From an uncultured Lachnospiraceae bacterium (GTDB lineage Bacteria; Bacillota; Clostridia; Lachnospirales; Lachnospiraceae): a DNA stretch of 50,149 bases. The notes beneath the pieces are model-generated. The model did no database searches. It was given only the letters and a program-made list of their open reading frames with translations, and was not told where the DNA came from. This document shows positions 41,264 through 50,149 of the stretch, piece after piece (within the stretch, counting starts at the first letter, position 1; the number at the start of each line of letters is the position of its first letter). Both the position numbers and the translations under genes were made by a program. The DNA is taken from contig CAMVTN010000003.1 of NCBI GenBank assembly GCA_947170415.1, positions 1 through 50,149 on the forward strand. The letters run 5' to 3'.

Positions 41264-42685
41264 TTACTTCTCTGCCTTGCAGTCAAAGGACACAAATTCC
41301 GGTTCCTCACCACGTTCTTTCGACGGCAGATATCTCTTCCAGAAATCATCAAAGAGCCTGAATATCTCTTTATGTTTTGCCGCTATTATAAATATCGTAA
41401 TGAGCACATATACCGCAGACAGGATATCCGTAAATGCCCACAGGATATCTGCCTGAATATTATAGAAAATAACGCACGGAACCATGTAATAGATCATGTA
41501 AATCGGCATCATTTTTTTGTTCGCCTCAGAATCGCCAAACGCATAATTTACGCTCTTTTCACAGGTGTAATACATACCGATGATAGTCGTCCACGCAAAT
41601 ACAGCTATAGCTATGGCTGTAAGCTGTCCGCCGATCTTTCCATACGCAGAGGTAAACGCATAGGTTGTAAGAGCTCCGCTTGTTGCGTCACTTTCATAGA
41701 AAGAGCCTGTCATGATGATCGTAAACGCTGTGATCGAGCAGACAATCATCGTATCAAGGAAGATCTCACCCCAGCCCCAAAGAGACTGACGCACAGGATG
41801 ATCTGTTTTTGCGCTGGCATGCGCTATCATTCCGTAGCCTGTACCTGCATCATTTGAGTAAATGCCTCGGGCAACACCGTACTGGATCGCATCACGAACC
41901 GTTGCTCCAGCAAAACCGCCCATAGCAGCAGTAGGAGAAAAAGCACTCTTAATGATAAGCATCACAACTCTCGGAATCTCCTGATAGTTAAAAATGATAA
42001 CTCCGAGTCCCATGATGATGTAAAGAACTGCCATGATAGGAACAGCTTTACTCATTACATCAGAAATTCTTCTAAGTCCGCCCCAGATAGTCACAATGCA
42101 GGTTACGCCGATCACGATATCCGTGATAAGCGGATTTATGCCAAATGCCTGATTGATAGAACTCGTAACAGCTTCTGTCTGCACGCAGCAGGTCCAGGGT
42201 CCAAAAACAAAGCAAAATACAGCCAAAATGACCGCACCTTTTTTCCAGCCAAAAGCATTTTTCAGCACGAATGAGCGGTCGCAGACATATTCATCCATGG
42301 ACTTCTCGTAATGTTCTCTGTAGCGCTGACCTATAATGATCTCGCAGGCCTTTGTAGACATTCCGAAAAATGCCGAGATCCACATCCAGATAAGCGCTCC
42401 GGGACCACCGCTCACGATAGCTGTCGCAACACCACTGATATTTCCTGTTCCAATAGTATTTGCAAGCGCCGTACAAGCCGCACGGAATCCGGATATAGTT
42501 CCTGTTCCTTCGCTTTGCTTAAACATCGTGCCGTAGGTATTCTTGAAGTTAAATACCGCTTTTCTCTGATACCTGAAGGCAAAACGCACCGAAAGAATGA
42601 TTCCTGTTGCGAGAACCAGATATGTCATCCAGTTCCCCCACATGAAATCATCGATCGCATATAGAATTTCTGTAATTCTCTCCAT
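41264..42685 (-). CDS. Sodium:alanine/glycine symporter (AgcS family)
   Basis: GTGNISGVATAIVSGGPGALIWMWISAFFGMSTKACEIIIGQRYRE and FAWTTIIGMYYTCEKSVNYAFGD. Confidence 0.95.
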   Translation of the reverse strand: MERITEILYAIDDFMWGNWMTYLVLATGIILSVRFAFRYQRKAVFNFKNTYGTMFKQSEGTGTISGFRAACTALANTIGTGNISGVATAIVSGGPGALIWMWISAFFGMSTKACEIIIGQRYREHYEKSMDEYVCDRSFVLKNAFGWKKGAVILAVFCFVFGPWTCCVQTEAVTSSINQAFGINPLITDIVIGVTCIVTIWGGLRRISDVMSKAVPIMAVLYIIMGLGVIIFNYQEIPRVVMLIIKSAFSPTAAMGGFAGATVRDAIQYGVARGIYSNDAGTGYGMIAHASAKTDHPVRQSLWGWGEIFLDTMIVCSITAFTIIMTGSFYESDATSGALTTYAFTSAYGKIGGQLTAIAIAVFAWTTIIGMYYTCEKSVNYAFGDSEANKKMMPIYMIYYMVPCVIFYNIQADILWAFTDILSAVYVLITIFIIAAKHKEIFRLFDDFWKRYLPSKERGEEPEFVSFDCKAEK

Positions 42686-42788
42686 ATAATTTTCCCCATT
42701 CACCGTAGTAAAGTATATCGTATGATAACTTATATTTTCATACTATGTCAATGGGAATTGCCGATAATTATTTTTTGATTTTTTATCG

Positions 42789-43595
42789 TTACGATGCGCG
42801 TTTTTCCATAAACTGTTTCATTATAGTCTGCAGTTCCGACAGCCCCTCTGCCGTTACCTTGTCTCCGCTTTCAAATGCCATCATCTGTTTCAGAAATCCC
42901 TGCTCTCTGGTGATCCTGTAGCTCTCCGGATATACCAGTCCAAACGTAAGCGAGATATGTGTAAAAAGATGATCTATCGGGTGCTTCACATGCGCCCTGT
43001 CTACGTTTCTGCATCCAAGCGCATCTGCCAGAACTTCCGGTGTCACACGATCAACTTTAAGATTATCAATGGGGCAATCATAGATCTCATCCATCGGTAT
43101 CTCGCAATTTACTCTCAATATATCTATCTTATCCGCATCACGAAGTATATCCGTGAACATTTTCTCACGCTTCGTCATCTTTTCCGGGAGCTTAAAAACA
43201 TTATGCAGACGGATGGCTTTCTCAATGATCGCATACTCTGAGGGATCTGCTGCATAATCCCTTATTCTCATCTGCTGAGGCGCGCCTTCATCTTCGGCAT
43301 CATATTTATTGAAAAGCACATCCGCACTCATTGCCGCATGATTTACAGATATTGAATCTATAAAAGTGTGATATTTTCTCAGCTGTTCAAAACGCCCCAC
43401 ATCGTGAAGCATCCCGAGAAGCCATGCAAGATCTATATCATCCTCTGATAAGTTAATGGATCTCGCGATCCTGTCTGCAATCTCCGCAACCTTATATGTA
43501 TGCTCTATCTTCAGCGCCACTTTTATATCCGACGAATCGTACTGATCCGTGTACTTCTTAAAAACTGCGCGAACATTTTCTCTATTAATCTTCAT
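42789..43595 (-). CDS. HD-domain phosphohydrolase
   Basis: EHTYKVAEIADRIA, LLGMLHDVGRFEQ, VNHAAMSADVLF; start MKINRENVRAVFKKY with GGAGG upstream. Confidence 0.9.
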   Translation of the reverse strand: MKINRENVRAVFKKYTDQYDSSDIKVALKIEHTYKVAEIADRIARSINLSEDDIDLAWLLGMLHDVGRFEQLRKYHTFIDSISVNHAAMSADVLFNKYDAEDEGAPQQMRIRDYAADPSEYAIIEKAIRLHNVFKLPEKMTKREKMFTDILRDADKIDILRVNCEIPMDEIYDCPIDNLKVDRVTPEVLADALGCRNVDRAHVKHPIDHLFTHISLTFGLVYPESYRITREQGFLKQMMAFESGDKVTAEGLSELQTIMKQFMEKRAS

Positions 43596-43609
43596 TAAAA
43601 AACAAACCT

Positions 43610-43668
43610 CCAAAAAACTCAGCCTGCCGGATGCAATCAAAATCTTACCACATCCGACAGGCTGAGTT
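43610..43668 (-). terminator. Terminator-like hairpin with T6 tail immediately before the HD gene SD
   Basis: Minus strand ACTCAGCCTGTCGGATG...CATCCGGCAGGCTGAGTTTTTTGGAGG: 17-bp stem. Confidence 0.85.
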
Positions 43669-43703
43669 TATTAATTTATATTGTTTTAAGGATTTGGATC
43701 AAA

Positions 43704-44131
43704 TTAATGTTCTGTTTTATTGATTCGATCTATGCAATATTTCTCTACCTTTTTTATGAATTCTTCTGCAACCTCTACCTGAGTGCTTGCCTCAGCCTTA
43801 TTTGCAATATAAAAATCATCATAGTCACTCGCGTGCCTTATTTTTTCTGCTTCGTTTATTTCCGACCAAGCATCTTATCAAAGACCTCGGTCTTAACATA
43901 ATTCTTATTGAAATTAGCTATTGCATCCTTATGCTTTTTATATGACTGTCCATCCAAAGCATGAACTGCATTTATTGCATGGAATATTCCATAGTATGCC
44001 CTGTTATTTGCACCTCTGTAATCCTCTATTCCTATCAATGTTTTTGCAGAAAACACGTCTTTCTTAGCTAGTTTAATTCGATATAAACACAAATCTTCCT
44101 TAGTTCCGCAATCCTGATCATGCTGCTCCAT
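43704..44131 (-). pseudogene. HEPN-domain protein with 1-nt frameshift (intact ORF portion 43856-44131; C-terminal part continues in another frame to 43704)
   Basis: LAKKDVFSAKTLIGIEDYRGANNRAYYGIFHAINAVHAL..., then the shifted frame gives INEAEKIRHASDYDDFYIANKAEASTQVEVAEEFIKKVEKYCIDRINKTEH. Confidence 0.82.
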
Positions 44132-44456
44132 ATAGAATCACTCCATCCCTGTTTATATTATTAAAAAACGGATACGCATCTATCCATTTCAAAAATAATT
44201 CTTCACTATGAGCTATCGGGTTAATTTCAACATCATTATCCATATTAAAATCATAAGTGGCATCAAAAAGTTTAGTCTGATACTCTTTTGCCTCCAGCTC
44301 CGAAATATCCAACAATATCATGATATCAATATCGGATTCACTGTTAAAATCGCCTCTGGCATATGAACCAAACAAAATAACCTTTTTCACATGTGAACCA
44401 TATATTTTTTTTATACTTTCAATATATTCCTTTAATAAATCCATTTTATTCTCCAT
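44118..44456 (-). CDS. MNT-type minimal nucleotidyltransferase (antitoxin-like partner of HEPN)
   Basis: VILFGSYARGDFNSESDIDIMI nucleotidyltransferase signature; overlaps HEPN ORF. Confidence 0.9.
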   Translation of the reverse strand: MENKMDLLKEYIESIKKIYGSHVKKVILFGSYARGDFNSESDIDIMILLDISELEAKEYQTKLFDATYDFNMDNDVEINPIAHSEELFLKWIDAYPFFNNINRDGVILYGAA

Positions 44457-44462
44457 AGACGC

Positions 44463-44538
44463 CCCCCTTCCCGTTCAACGCCTATCTACATGTATACTTT
44501 AATTATATCATTTCATATCATAAATCCAACATAATACT
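44463..44538 (-). repeat. Promoter/leader sequence, copy 1 (upstream of MNT-HEPN)
   Basis: Minus strand TTGGAT-N16-TATAAT and GGGAAGGGGG SD; near-identical block at 49544-49617. Confidence 0.7.
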
Positions 44539-44825
44539 ACTATCACAAGCCTTACCACTTATTCCTATCCACATCGCCAAAAATAACTCCCCCTCACATT
44601 CTCTTTGACGCACGTCAAATAGAATTCAATATTCTTATCTCTTCCCTTCATCAAAGTACCGTAAGAACGTAAACATCGTACAAAAATTGCTTAAAAACCT
44701 GCACAATTCTAAAAAATGTGGTAGTATAGTACCGTTTGTTTTAATTATTGTACATTGTATTATGTATTACGGTTTCGAACAAACATTTGTACCAATTGTC
44801 CAGATACAAAAAGAAAAGAGTTATT

Positions 44826-47800
44826 ATGAGGAAATCAAAGTTTGTGAGGTGTGTTGCAGCACTAAGTGCCGCGGCACTCATATCGGGAAATATACATGGG
44901 AATGTATTTCTGACAAAGGTTTATGCAGCAGAAGCTTCGGAATTACCAGCTTCATTAAAAGATGTTGATCTCAGCATAGCAGAGGATCACACATGGGATT
45001 TCGGAAGTGACAGCCTTTCTGATACAATCCAAGGCAATACCTACCTTTATGACAATATGTTTATCGATGCTTCCGCTCCGGGTGCAAAGGCTGCTCCGAA
45101 CAGTGAGCAGTATACACAGGTAAACGCAGGTACAAAGTGTTATTTCCCTGTTAAAGGAGATGCTGTCATCACGCTCAAGGCATACAATAATGATGCCGAT
45201 CAGTTTGAAATAGACGGAAACAAATTTGAAGTGTCCGGAACTTATAATCCTTTTGAATATACCTATGAATATAAGGGTGAAGCCAAGGTTATCGAACTTG
45301 ACGTATTAAAAGACAGCAGCTATTTTGCCTCTCTTTCCGTGAAGCACTCGGACGGATCCGGTTCCGGAAGCAAAGATGATGATAATGATAATAAAGAAGA
45401 TCCCGACGATTATTCATCAAAGTTTGAATATCCGGTCGAGTATAATGTCTGGGATTTTACAGATCATGATGCGATAAAGGATGATGCAAAGTGTCTTGAG
45501 GGAAAAACTGGTTTCTTCCACTCTCTGTATGTAGATGCACGTAAGGGAAAGTTCAACCCCAGAGAAAATGGCGGAACGGACGATGCACAGGTAAATGCCG
45601 GCACAAAGATCGTTGTTCCTCTGAATAAGTCTACAAACGGCAAGGCTGAGATCAAAGTAAAGTATGTTCAGGGTGCGATCACAATAAACGGCGAAGAGTA
45701 TTCATCTGGAAGCGCATTCACTTATGAATATGCAGGTTATGGTTATGCCGTGATCGAATGTACTACAAGCACATATATTTACAGCATCAGCACTTCCTAT
45801 CCAAAGTCTGTTTTCGATACTCAGGAATCAGGTGAGATCGACGTTTGGGACTTTGGTGGAGAAGCTTCTGATATATCAGGTGCAAAAGATCATATAAGTG
45901 CAGACCAGTACGATAAAGCAACAGATCTCGTTGCTGAATACAACAAGACTAAAACTGATAAAACTACAGGCGAAACTGTTGTTGTAAAGACTGTCAGTGA
46001 AGCATTTGCCGGAAACGGAAAACTGGTTGTAGACGATCTGACTCTTAGCTACGCTGTCGGAGACAGGATCTATACAGCAGACGGTGTTGGAAATACTCAG
46101 CCTGCAACTGCTAAAAAAGGTAAATACACATTTGATGACGGTTATTCTTCAAACGGTTATTACTACGCAAACGGTAATGGCGGTTCTGACAGAAGATATG
46201 TGGAGATCGCAAATGTTAAGGCCGGAAACATCATTGATATCTATATGGATTCAAAAAACAGTGATGAAACAGCTCATTTTGTAAACTCCTCTTCTGATCA
46301 GGATGAAGTATTTACTGTTTCTACCAAACCTGCAAAATATGAATTTATAGCGCAGAATGACGGCACTTACAAGATTTATACAGAAACAGCAAATAACGGT
46401 AAGATCGATGTATTCCGAGTTGTAAGACGTACAGATACTGTAGTTCAGGGTAAAGTCGACTTTGGCGCTCTCTCTGCACCGGCGAATTATAAGATCGTTC
46501 TTAAAGACACTGCATCAGGCGAAGAGAAAGAAGCAGAGATAGATGCTGACAATAACAGATATGCCGCATATATCAAGTCAGGTCATACATATAAAGCATC
46601 TATTAGAAATGCAGCAGGATTTGCTGTTACAGATGCAACATCTACTGTAAAGGCTAATGAATCAGACGCTACATCACGTACTACACACGATCTCTCTATC
46701 GAGAGCAGAGATACAGTAACCGTATCCGGTAAAGTTACCGGATTTGACGATGGTTTTGATATATCTAAGTCTGGACTTGTCTTCACTGACAGCACTGGCA
46801 GCGAGATCATCGCTCTTTTTGATAAAGATGGAAATTATACTGCAGAACTAAATACAAATACAGATAATACAGTTTCTCTGTATAACTGCTATGATTACGC
46901 TCTTATTGGCAAGAATACAGTTAAAGCTGATGCTGAAAAGACTGTTGATCTTACGGTTGATAAGGCCGAAGTATACAGTGTTTTCGGTAAACTCCTCAAT
47001 GTTCCTCAGGATAAAAATGTGACAAAGATCACATTTACCAATACTACAGATAAGCAGACTTACATCGGAGACGTTAAGGATCAGAAGTACACTGCAAATC
47101 TTAGAAATGGAACATATACTGCAGCTGTAGATAATGGAGAATTAACCACAAAGACAAAGATTGTTGTAAAGGACGCATTTACAGAAAAAGATCTGTATTT
47201 TAATGCTGCTAAAACTTATACATCCGTTGGAGACGCTTCAGATGTATATGTCGGATATTCTGACAAGACATTGAATTTCGATTCTGTACAGGAAGCTGTC
47301 GATGCAATAACTGCAACACGTAAAGGTACAGGCAGGATCACTCTTCATATTGCTCCCGGCACTTACAGAGAGCAGATCGTGATCGATACTCCAAATCTGA
47401 CACTTAAGGCTGATGACGGAAATGTAAAACTTACCTGGTACTACGGTATCGGTTATGTTTATTACAGTGCAAAAGAAGGATACTACGATCCGGAAGCTGC
47501 TTATAATAAGCAGAATAAGGGCAGCGTTGATAAGTGGGGTGCTTCCGTATATGTAAAGAGCAATGCCAAGGGCTTTGCTGCTGACGGTATCACTTTTGAA
47601 AATTCATTTAACAGATATGTTACTGAAGAAGAAATCGCTGATGGCGCAGAAGCTTCAACAGATGCATATCCGGATACAAAGATCACATTAAAAAGAACTG
47701 CCGGAACAGATGTAAGAACAACGACAGCTACCGAGCGTGCAACAGCTCTTGCTGTAGATGCTTCAAATACAGAATTCACTAATTGTACATTCCTTGGAAG

Positions 47801-49376
47801 CCAGGATACCCTGTACACCCACAAGGGAACGACCGGATACTTCAAAAATTGTACTATCGCCGGAAACACAGATTATATTTTCGGATATGGCGATTACGTT
47901 TTTGAAAGCTGCGTACTCAAATATGAGGGATACAGTGATGCAAATAAAAAGCATGCCTACATCACAGCAAACAGAGGTGAGGCTGCGAAGTATGGTTATC
48001 TCTTTAATAATTGTGTGATCACAGGTCCTTCAGATGGATTATCACTTAGCGGAAATTATTTAGGAAGACCATGGGATGCTCAGGCCAAGGTAACTTTTAA
48101 GAATACTAGTATCGTCAAAGACGGTCTGGTACTTGATCAGGGCTGGGCAAGCATGAGCGGCCGTATGCCCCAGGATGTATCTTACAGAGAATATGATACA
48201 GAAGAAGCAGGCAAAGTTGTAACTCAGGCCAAGCGTGTTATCAAAAACAAGGACAAGAAAACAAAGATCGTACTCTCAACAGCTAACAGCGGAAAGATCT
48301 GTGACGCTGAAGCTGATCTCGGATTTACAGCTGATGATTATTTCACTTCATGGAAACCTGTAAGTTTTGTAACTGACGAGATCGAAAATGCTATTTCAAA
48401 GGGAAAAGCTAAAGATTATCAGTACTATACAGTTTATTTCAAGGATGAAAACGGTAATGACCTTATTATGCCGGAGACTCATCTCGGAAAAGTAAACTCT
48501 AAAGCAGATGCTTCTGATGTTGCTGATATGATCAATGGTTATACCTTTGTAAAGGGAAATTCTGTGACACTGTCATCTGCTAAGTCTGAGAATATCATCT
48601 GCACTTACAAAAAGGCTGATACTACCTATACAGTTGTACAGGCTGATAGAAAGAGCGGAAAGATCCTGGCAAAGAAGCTCTATACCGGAGCGTATGGCAC
48701 AACAGTTAACATAAATCCGGCTTCACTCGAAAAGATCAGTGGATACAGACTTTGCAGCAAAAGTGTTAAGACAATGATCCTGAAATACGCTGAATCAAAT
48801 GTAGTTATCTTCTACTACGATGAGGGTCAGGAAACTCCGACTCAGCCTGAGGCTCCTGCAGACCCGAGTGATCCGACACAGCCGGAGAATCCTTCACAGC
48901 CGGAAACTCCGTCTCAGCCTTCTAAAGCTGAAACTACTGTTACATCCGATCTCGGAAACGGGGTAACTGTGACCAGACCTGTTCATCTTCCGTACAACGG
49001 CAAGAAATACAGCAGCAACAAAGATCTTGGAATTATCATTAACTATAATGGTCAGACCTATACAGGAAATGATATCAAGCTCAAGGTTACCGGAAGCAAG
49101 AATGTCGGAACTATAAAAGTACAGCTGAAATCTATAAAGGGCGTAAAGACGTCCAGAAAGGATTTCAAGGGTACTGATTCATTCGATATCACTATTGATG
49201 CCTTCAAAGTAACGGACAGCAATATCGCTTCAAAGAAGGTTTCTAAGGGAATCCTTAGAAATATCAAGGTAACGATCAACGGTAAGGCAAAGAGCATACC
49301 GAAGAAGATGTACTCTCAGGATGGAAACATCGTTACTTTCAGCGGAAACTTTACCGGACAGATCACATTAGATTGA
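44826..49376 (+). CDS. Secreted multi-domain pectinesterase (CE8)
   Basis: Signal peptide MRKSKFVRCVAALSAAALISGNIHGNVFLTKVYAAEA; GSQDTLYTHKGTTGYFKNCTIAGNTDYIFGYGDYVFESC and YLGRPWD pectinesterase motifs; N-terminal WDF-type repeats, PTQPE linker, C-terminal Ig-like region. Confidence 0.94.
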   Translation: MRKSKFVRCVAALSAAALISGNIHGNVFLTKVYAAEASELPASLKDVDLSIAEDHTWDFGSDSLSDTIQGNTYLYDNMFIDASAPGAKAAPNSEQYTQVNAGTKCYFPVKGDAVITLKAYNNDADQFEIDGNKFEVSGTYNPFEYTYEYKGEAKVIELDVLKDSSYFASLSVKHSDGSGSGSKDDDNDNKEDPDDYSSKFEYPVEYNVWDFTDHDAIKDDAKCLEGKTGFFHSLYVDARKGKFNPRENGGTDDAQVNAGTKIVVPLNKSTNGKAEIKVKYVQGAITINGEEYSSGSAFTYEYAGYGYAVIECTTSTYIYSISTSYPKSVFDTQESGEIDVWDFGGEASDISGAKDHISADQYDKATDLVAEYNKTKTDKTTGETVVVKTVSEAFAGNGKLVVDDLTLSYAVGDRIYTADGVGNTQPATAKKGKYTFDDGYSSNGYYYANGNGGSDRRYVEIANVKAGNIIDIYMDSKNSDETAHFVNSSSDQDEVFTVSTKPAKYEFIAQNDGTYKIYTETANNGKIDVFRVVRRTDTVVQGKVDFGALSAPANYKIVLKDTASGEEKEAEIDADNNRYAAYIKSGHTYKASIRNAAGFAVTDATSTVKANESDATSRTTHDLSIESRDTVTVSGKVTGFDDGFDISKSGLVFTDSTGSEIIALFDKDGNYTAELNTNTDNTVSLYNCYDYALIGKNTVKADAEKTVDLTVDKAEVYSVFGKLLNVPQDKNVTKITFTNTTDKQTYIGDVKDQKYTANLRNGTYTAAVDNGELTTKTKIVVKDAFTEKDLYFNAAKTYTSVGDASDVYVGYSDKTLNFDSVQEAVDAITATRKGTGRITLHIAPGTYREQIVIDTPNLTLKADDGNVKLTWYYGIGYVYYSAKEGYYDPEAAYNKQNKGSVDKWGASVYVKSNAKGFAADGITFENSFNRYVTEEEIADGAEASTDAYPDTKITLKRTAGTDVRTTTATERATALAVDASNTEFTNCTFLGSQDTLYTHKGTTGYFKNCTIAGNTDYIFGYGDYVFESCVLKYEGYSDANKKHAYITANRGEAAKYGYLFNNCVITGPSDGLSLSGNYLGRPWDAQAKVTFKNTSIVKDGLVLDQGWASMSGRMPQDVSYREYDTEEAGKVVTQAKRVIKNKDKKTKIVLSTANSGKICDAEADLGFTADDYFTSWKPVSFVTDEIENAISKGKAKDYQYYTVYFKDENGNDLIMPETHLGKVNSKADASDVADMINGYTFVKGNSVTLSSAKSENIICTYKKADTTYTVVQADRKSGKILAKKLYTGAYGTTVNINPASLEKISGYRLCSKSVKTMILKYAESNVVIFYYDEGQETPTQPEAPADPSDPTQPENPSQPETPSQPSKAETTVTSDLGNGVTVTRPVHLPYNGKKYSSNKDLGIIINYNGQTYTGNDIKLKVTGSKNVGTIKVQLKSIKGVKTSRKDFKGTDSFDITIDAFKVTDSNIASKKVSKGILRNIKVTINGKAKSIPKKMYSQDGNIVTFSGNFTGQITLD

Positions 49377-49409
49377 CATTTGTCCTACCGCATTTGCAAT
49401 TAAAATAAG

Positions 49410-49535
49410 CTATTTATAAGAAACAGGAGCAATCGGACTGATTGCTCCTGTTTTGACTATATTTTTCTCATGAACCGCAAACGGAAGCAAACATAACAGC
49501 AACCCTAGTACAAAAACCGATAACCATTTTTTCAT
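49410..49535 (-). CDS. Possible 41-aa ORF with a signal-peptide-like N-terminus
   Basis: ATG at 49535: MKKWLSVFVLGLLLCLLPFAVHEKNIVKTGAISPIAPVSYK*; preceded by GGGGG SD and the promoter block at 49544-49617; overlaps the terminator. Confidence 0.4.
   Translation of the reverse strand: MKKWLSVFVLGLLLCLLPFAVHEKNIVKTGAISPIAPVSYK
49421..49456. terminator. Terminator after pectinesterase
   Basis: AACAGGAGCAATCggactGATTGCTCCTGTTTT perfect hairpin. Confidence 0.9.
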
Positions 49536-49543
49536 GATCAGTA

Positions 49544-49617
49544 CCCCCTTCCCACCAAGTGCTTATCTGTAGGAATACTTAAATTATATCATCTCATATC
49601 ACAAATCCAACAAATAC
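49544..49617 (-). repeat. Promoter/leader sequence, copy 2
   Basis: About 80% identical by eye to 44463-44538, including TTGGAT...TATAAT and GGGAAGGGGG. Confidence 0.7.
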
Positions 49618-49728
49618 TGCACTGCAAAAATATTTCTGCCAAAAACTCCCGATATAAGACATTTTTCATACCTTACATCAGGAGTTGATCGTCCCAAGTT
49701 ATTCTATTGTCTTTATCGTGCGTTCAGC

Positions 49729-50082
49729 TTACAGATTCTTCTGGAGTTCCATTACGGCCTGAAGCGACATTTCTGTAACGCTCGCTACATATTCGGGTGA
49801 ACTTCCAGATTTGAGCAAGTTCCTTGCAATGTTCTCTGATACACTCTTTGTTACGGTTGTGGTGACACTTGCTGTCACACTTTCAGTAACAGTTTTCGTT
49901 GTTTCAGCAACTTTTTCAGCTATTGCATCCAGTTTTTCTTGTTCGATTATCTGCTCTACTTGTGTCTTCATAAGCATCCTCCTTATCTTTTTTGCAAAAG
50001 GTTTTAATATCACCTTATCACAAAAAACAAGTAACCCCTTTAATACAAAAACTCTTTGACGTTCATCGTCGATATTGTCCAA
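49729..50082 (-). CDS. C-terminal part of an Rpn/PD-(D/E)XK transposase-nuclease-like protein (probable fragment, continues out of frame toward the right edge)
   Basis: RVFVLKGLLVFCDKVI...KIRRMLMKTQVEQIIEQEKLDAIAEKV...NIARNLLKSGSSPEYVASVTEMSLQAV tail; TTG-only start; LIIVPLTYKRKEDKQKE* in another frame immediately upstream. Confidence 0.5.
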   Translation of the reverse strand: MDNIDDERQRVFVLKGLLVFCDKVILKPFAKKIRRMLMKTQVEQIIEQEKLDAIAEKVAETTKTVTESVTASVTTTVTKSVSENIARNLLKSGSSPEYVASVTEMSLQAVMELQKNL

Positions 50083-50149
50083 AAGATTGATTACTCTTTC
50101 TGTTTATCCTCTTTCCTCTTGTATGTGAGAGGAACAATTATCAGCTGCA

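Noticed and set aside
48835-48930. Repetitive tract in the pectinesterase gene
   Set aside because: Encodes a Pro/Thr/Gln/Glu-rich linker, a common secreted-enzyme feature.
1-50149. tRNA, rRNA, CRISPR arrays, complete prophage or IS elements
   Set aside because: None recognised by eye; only a probable Rpn-like fragment at the right edge.

Overview
The window is an ordinary-looking chromosomal segment of a motile, plant-polysaccharide-degrading Firmicute, probably Lachnospiraceae/Butyrivibrio-like (inferred from gene content and protein style only). Most genes are on the minus strand. From left to right: GDP-fucose/dTDP-rhamnose nucleotide-sugar genes; a c-di-AMP operon (two small/unknown membrane proteins, cdaA, cdaR, glmM, HPr); comF, recD2, a flagellar rod/hook cluster and mreB/mbl; uvrA, a GT2 glycosyltransferase and uvrB (with an in-frame stop); an FMN-bind/fumarate-reductase-like flavoprotein downstream of PAS/GGDEF genes; a 2345-aa triple-GH43 secreted enzyme; an adenylation + formyltransferase pair; homocysteine methyltransferase, an alanine symporter and an HD protein; an MNT/HEPN pair (HEPN frameshifted); and a large secreted pectinesterase. 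The most unusual signal is non-coding. At least three full copies and one internally deleted copy of a ~180-255 bp intergenic element occur at two loci (21.44-21.97 kb and 37.22-37.70 kb). Each stem has a different sequence in each copy yet stays self-complementary, while loop and junction segments are conserved, which is the signature of a structured RNA or ssDNA element. Each locus carries an inverted pair of copies. Second tier: apparent reading-frame lesions (uvrB stop, HEPN frameshift, PAS/GGDEF split, Rpn-like tail), a LexA-like box upstream of uvrA, a duplicated promoter/leader flanking the pectinesterase gene, and a terminator-like hairpin in the leader of the HD gene. No database search was run; product names come from motif recognition.
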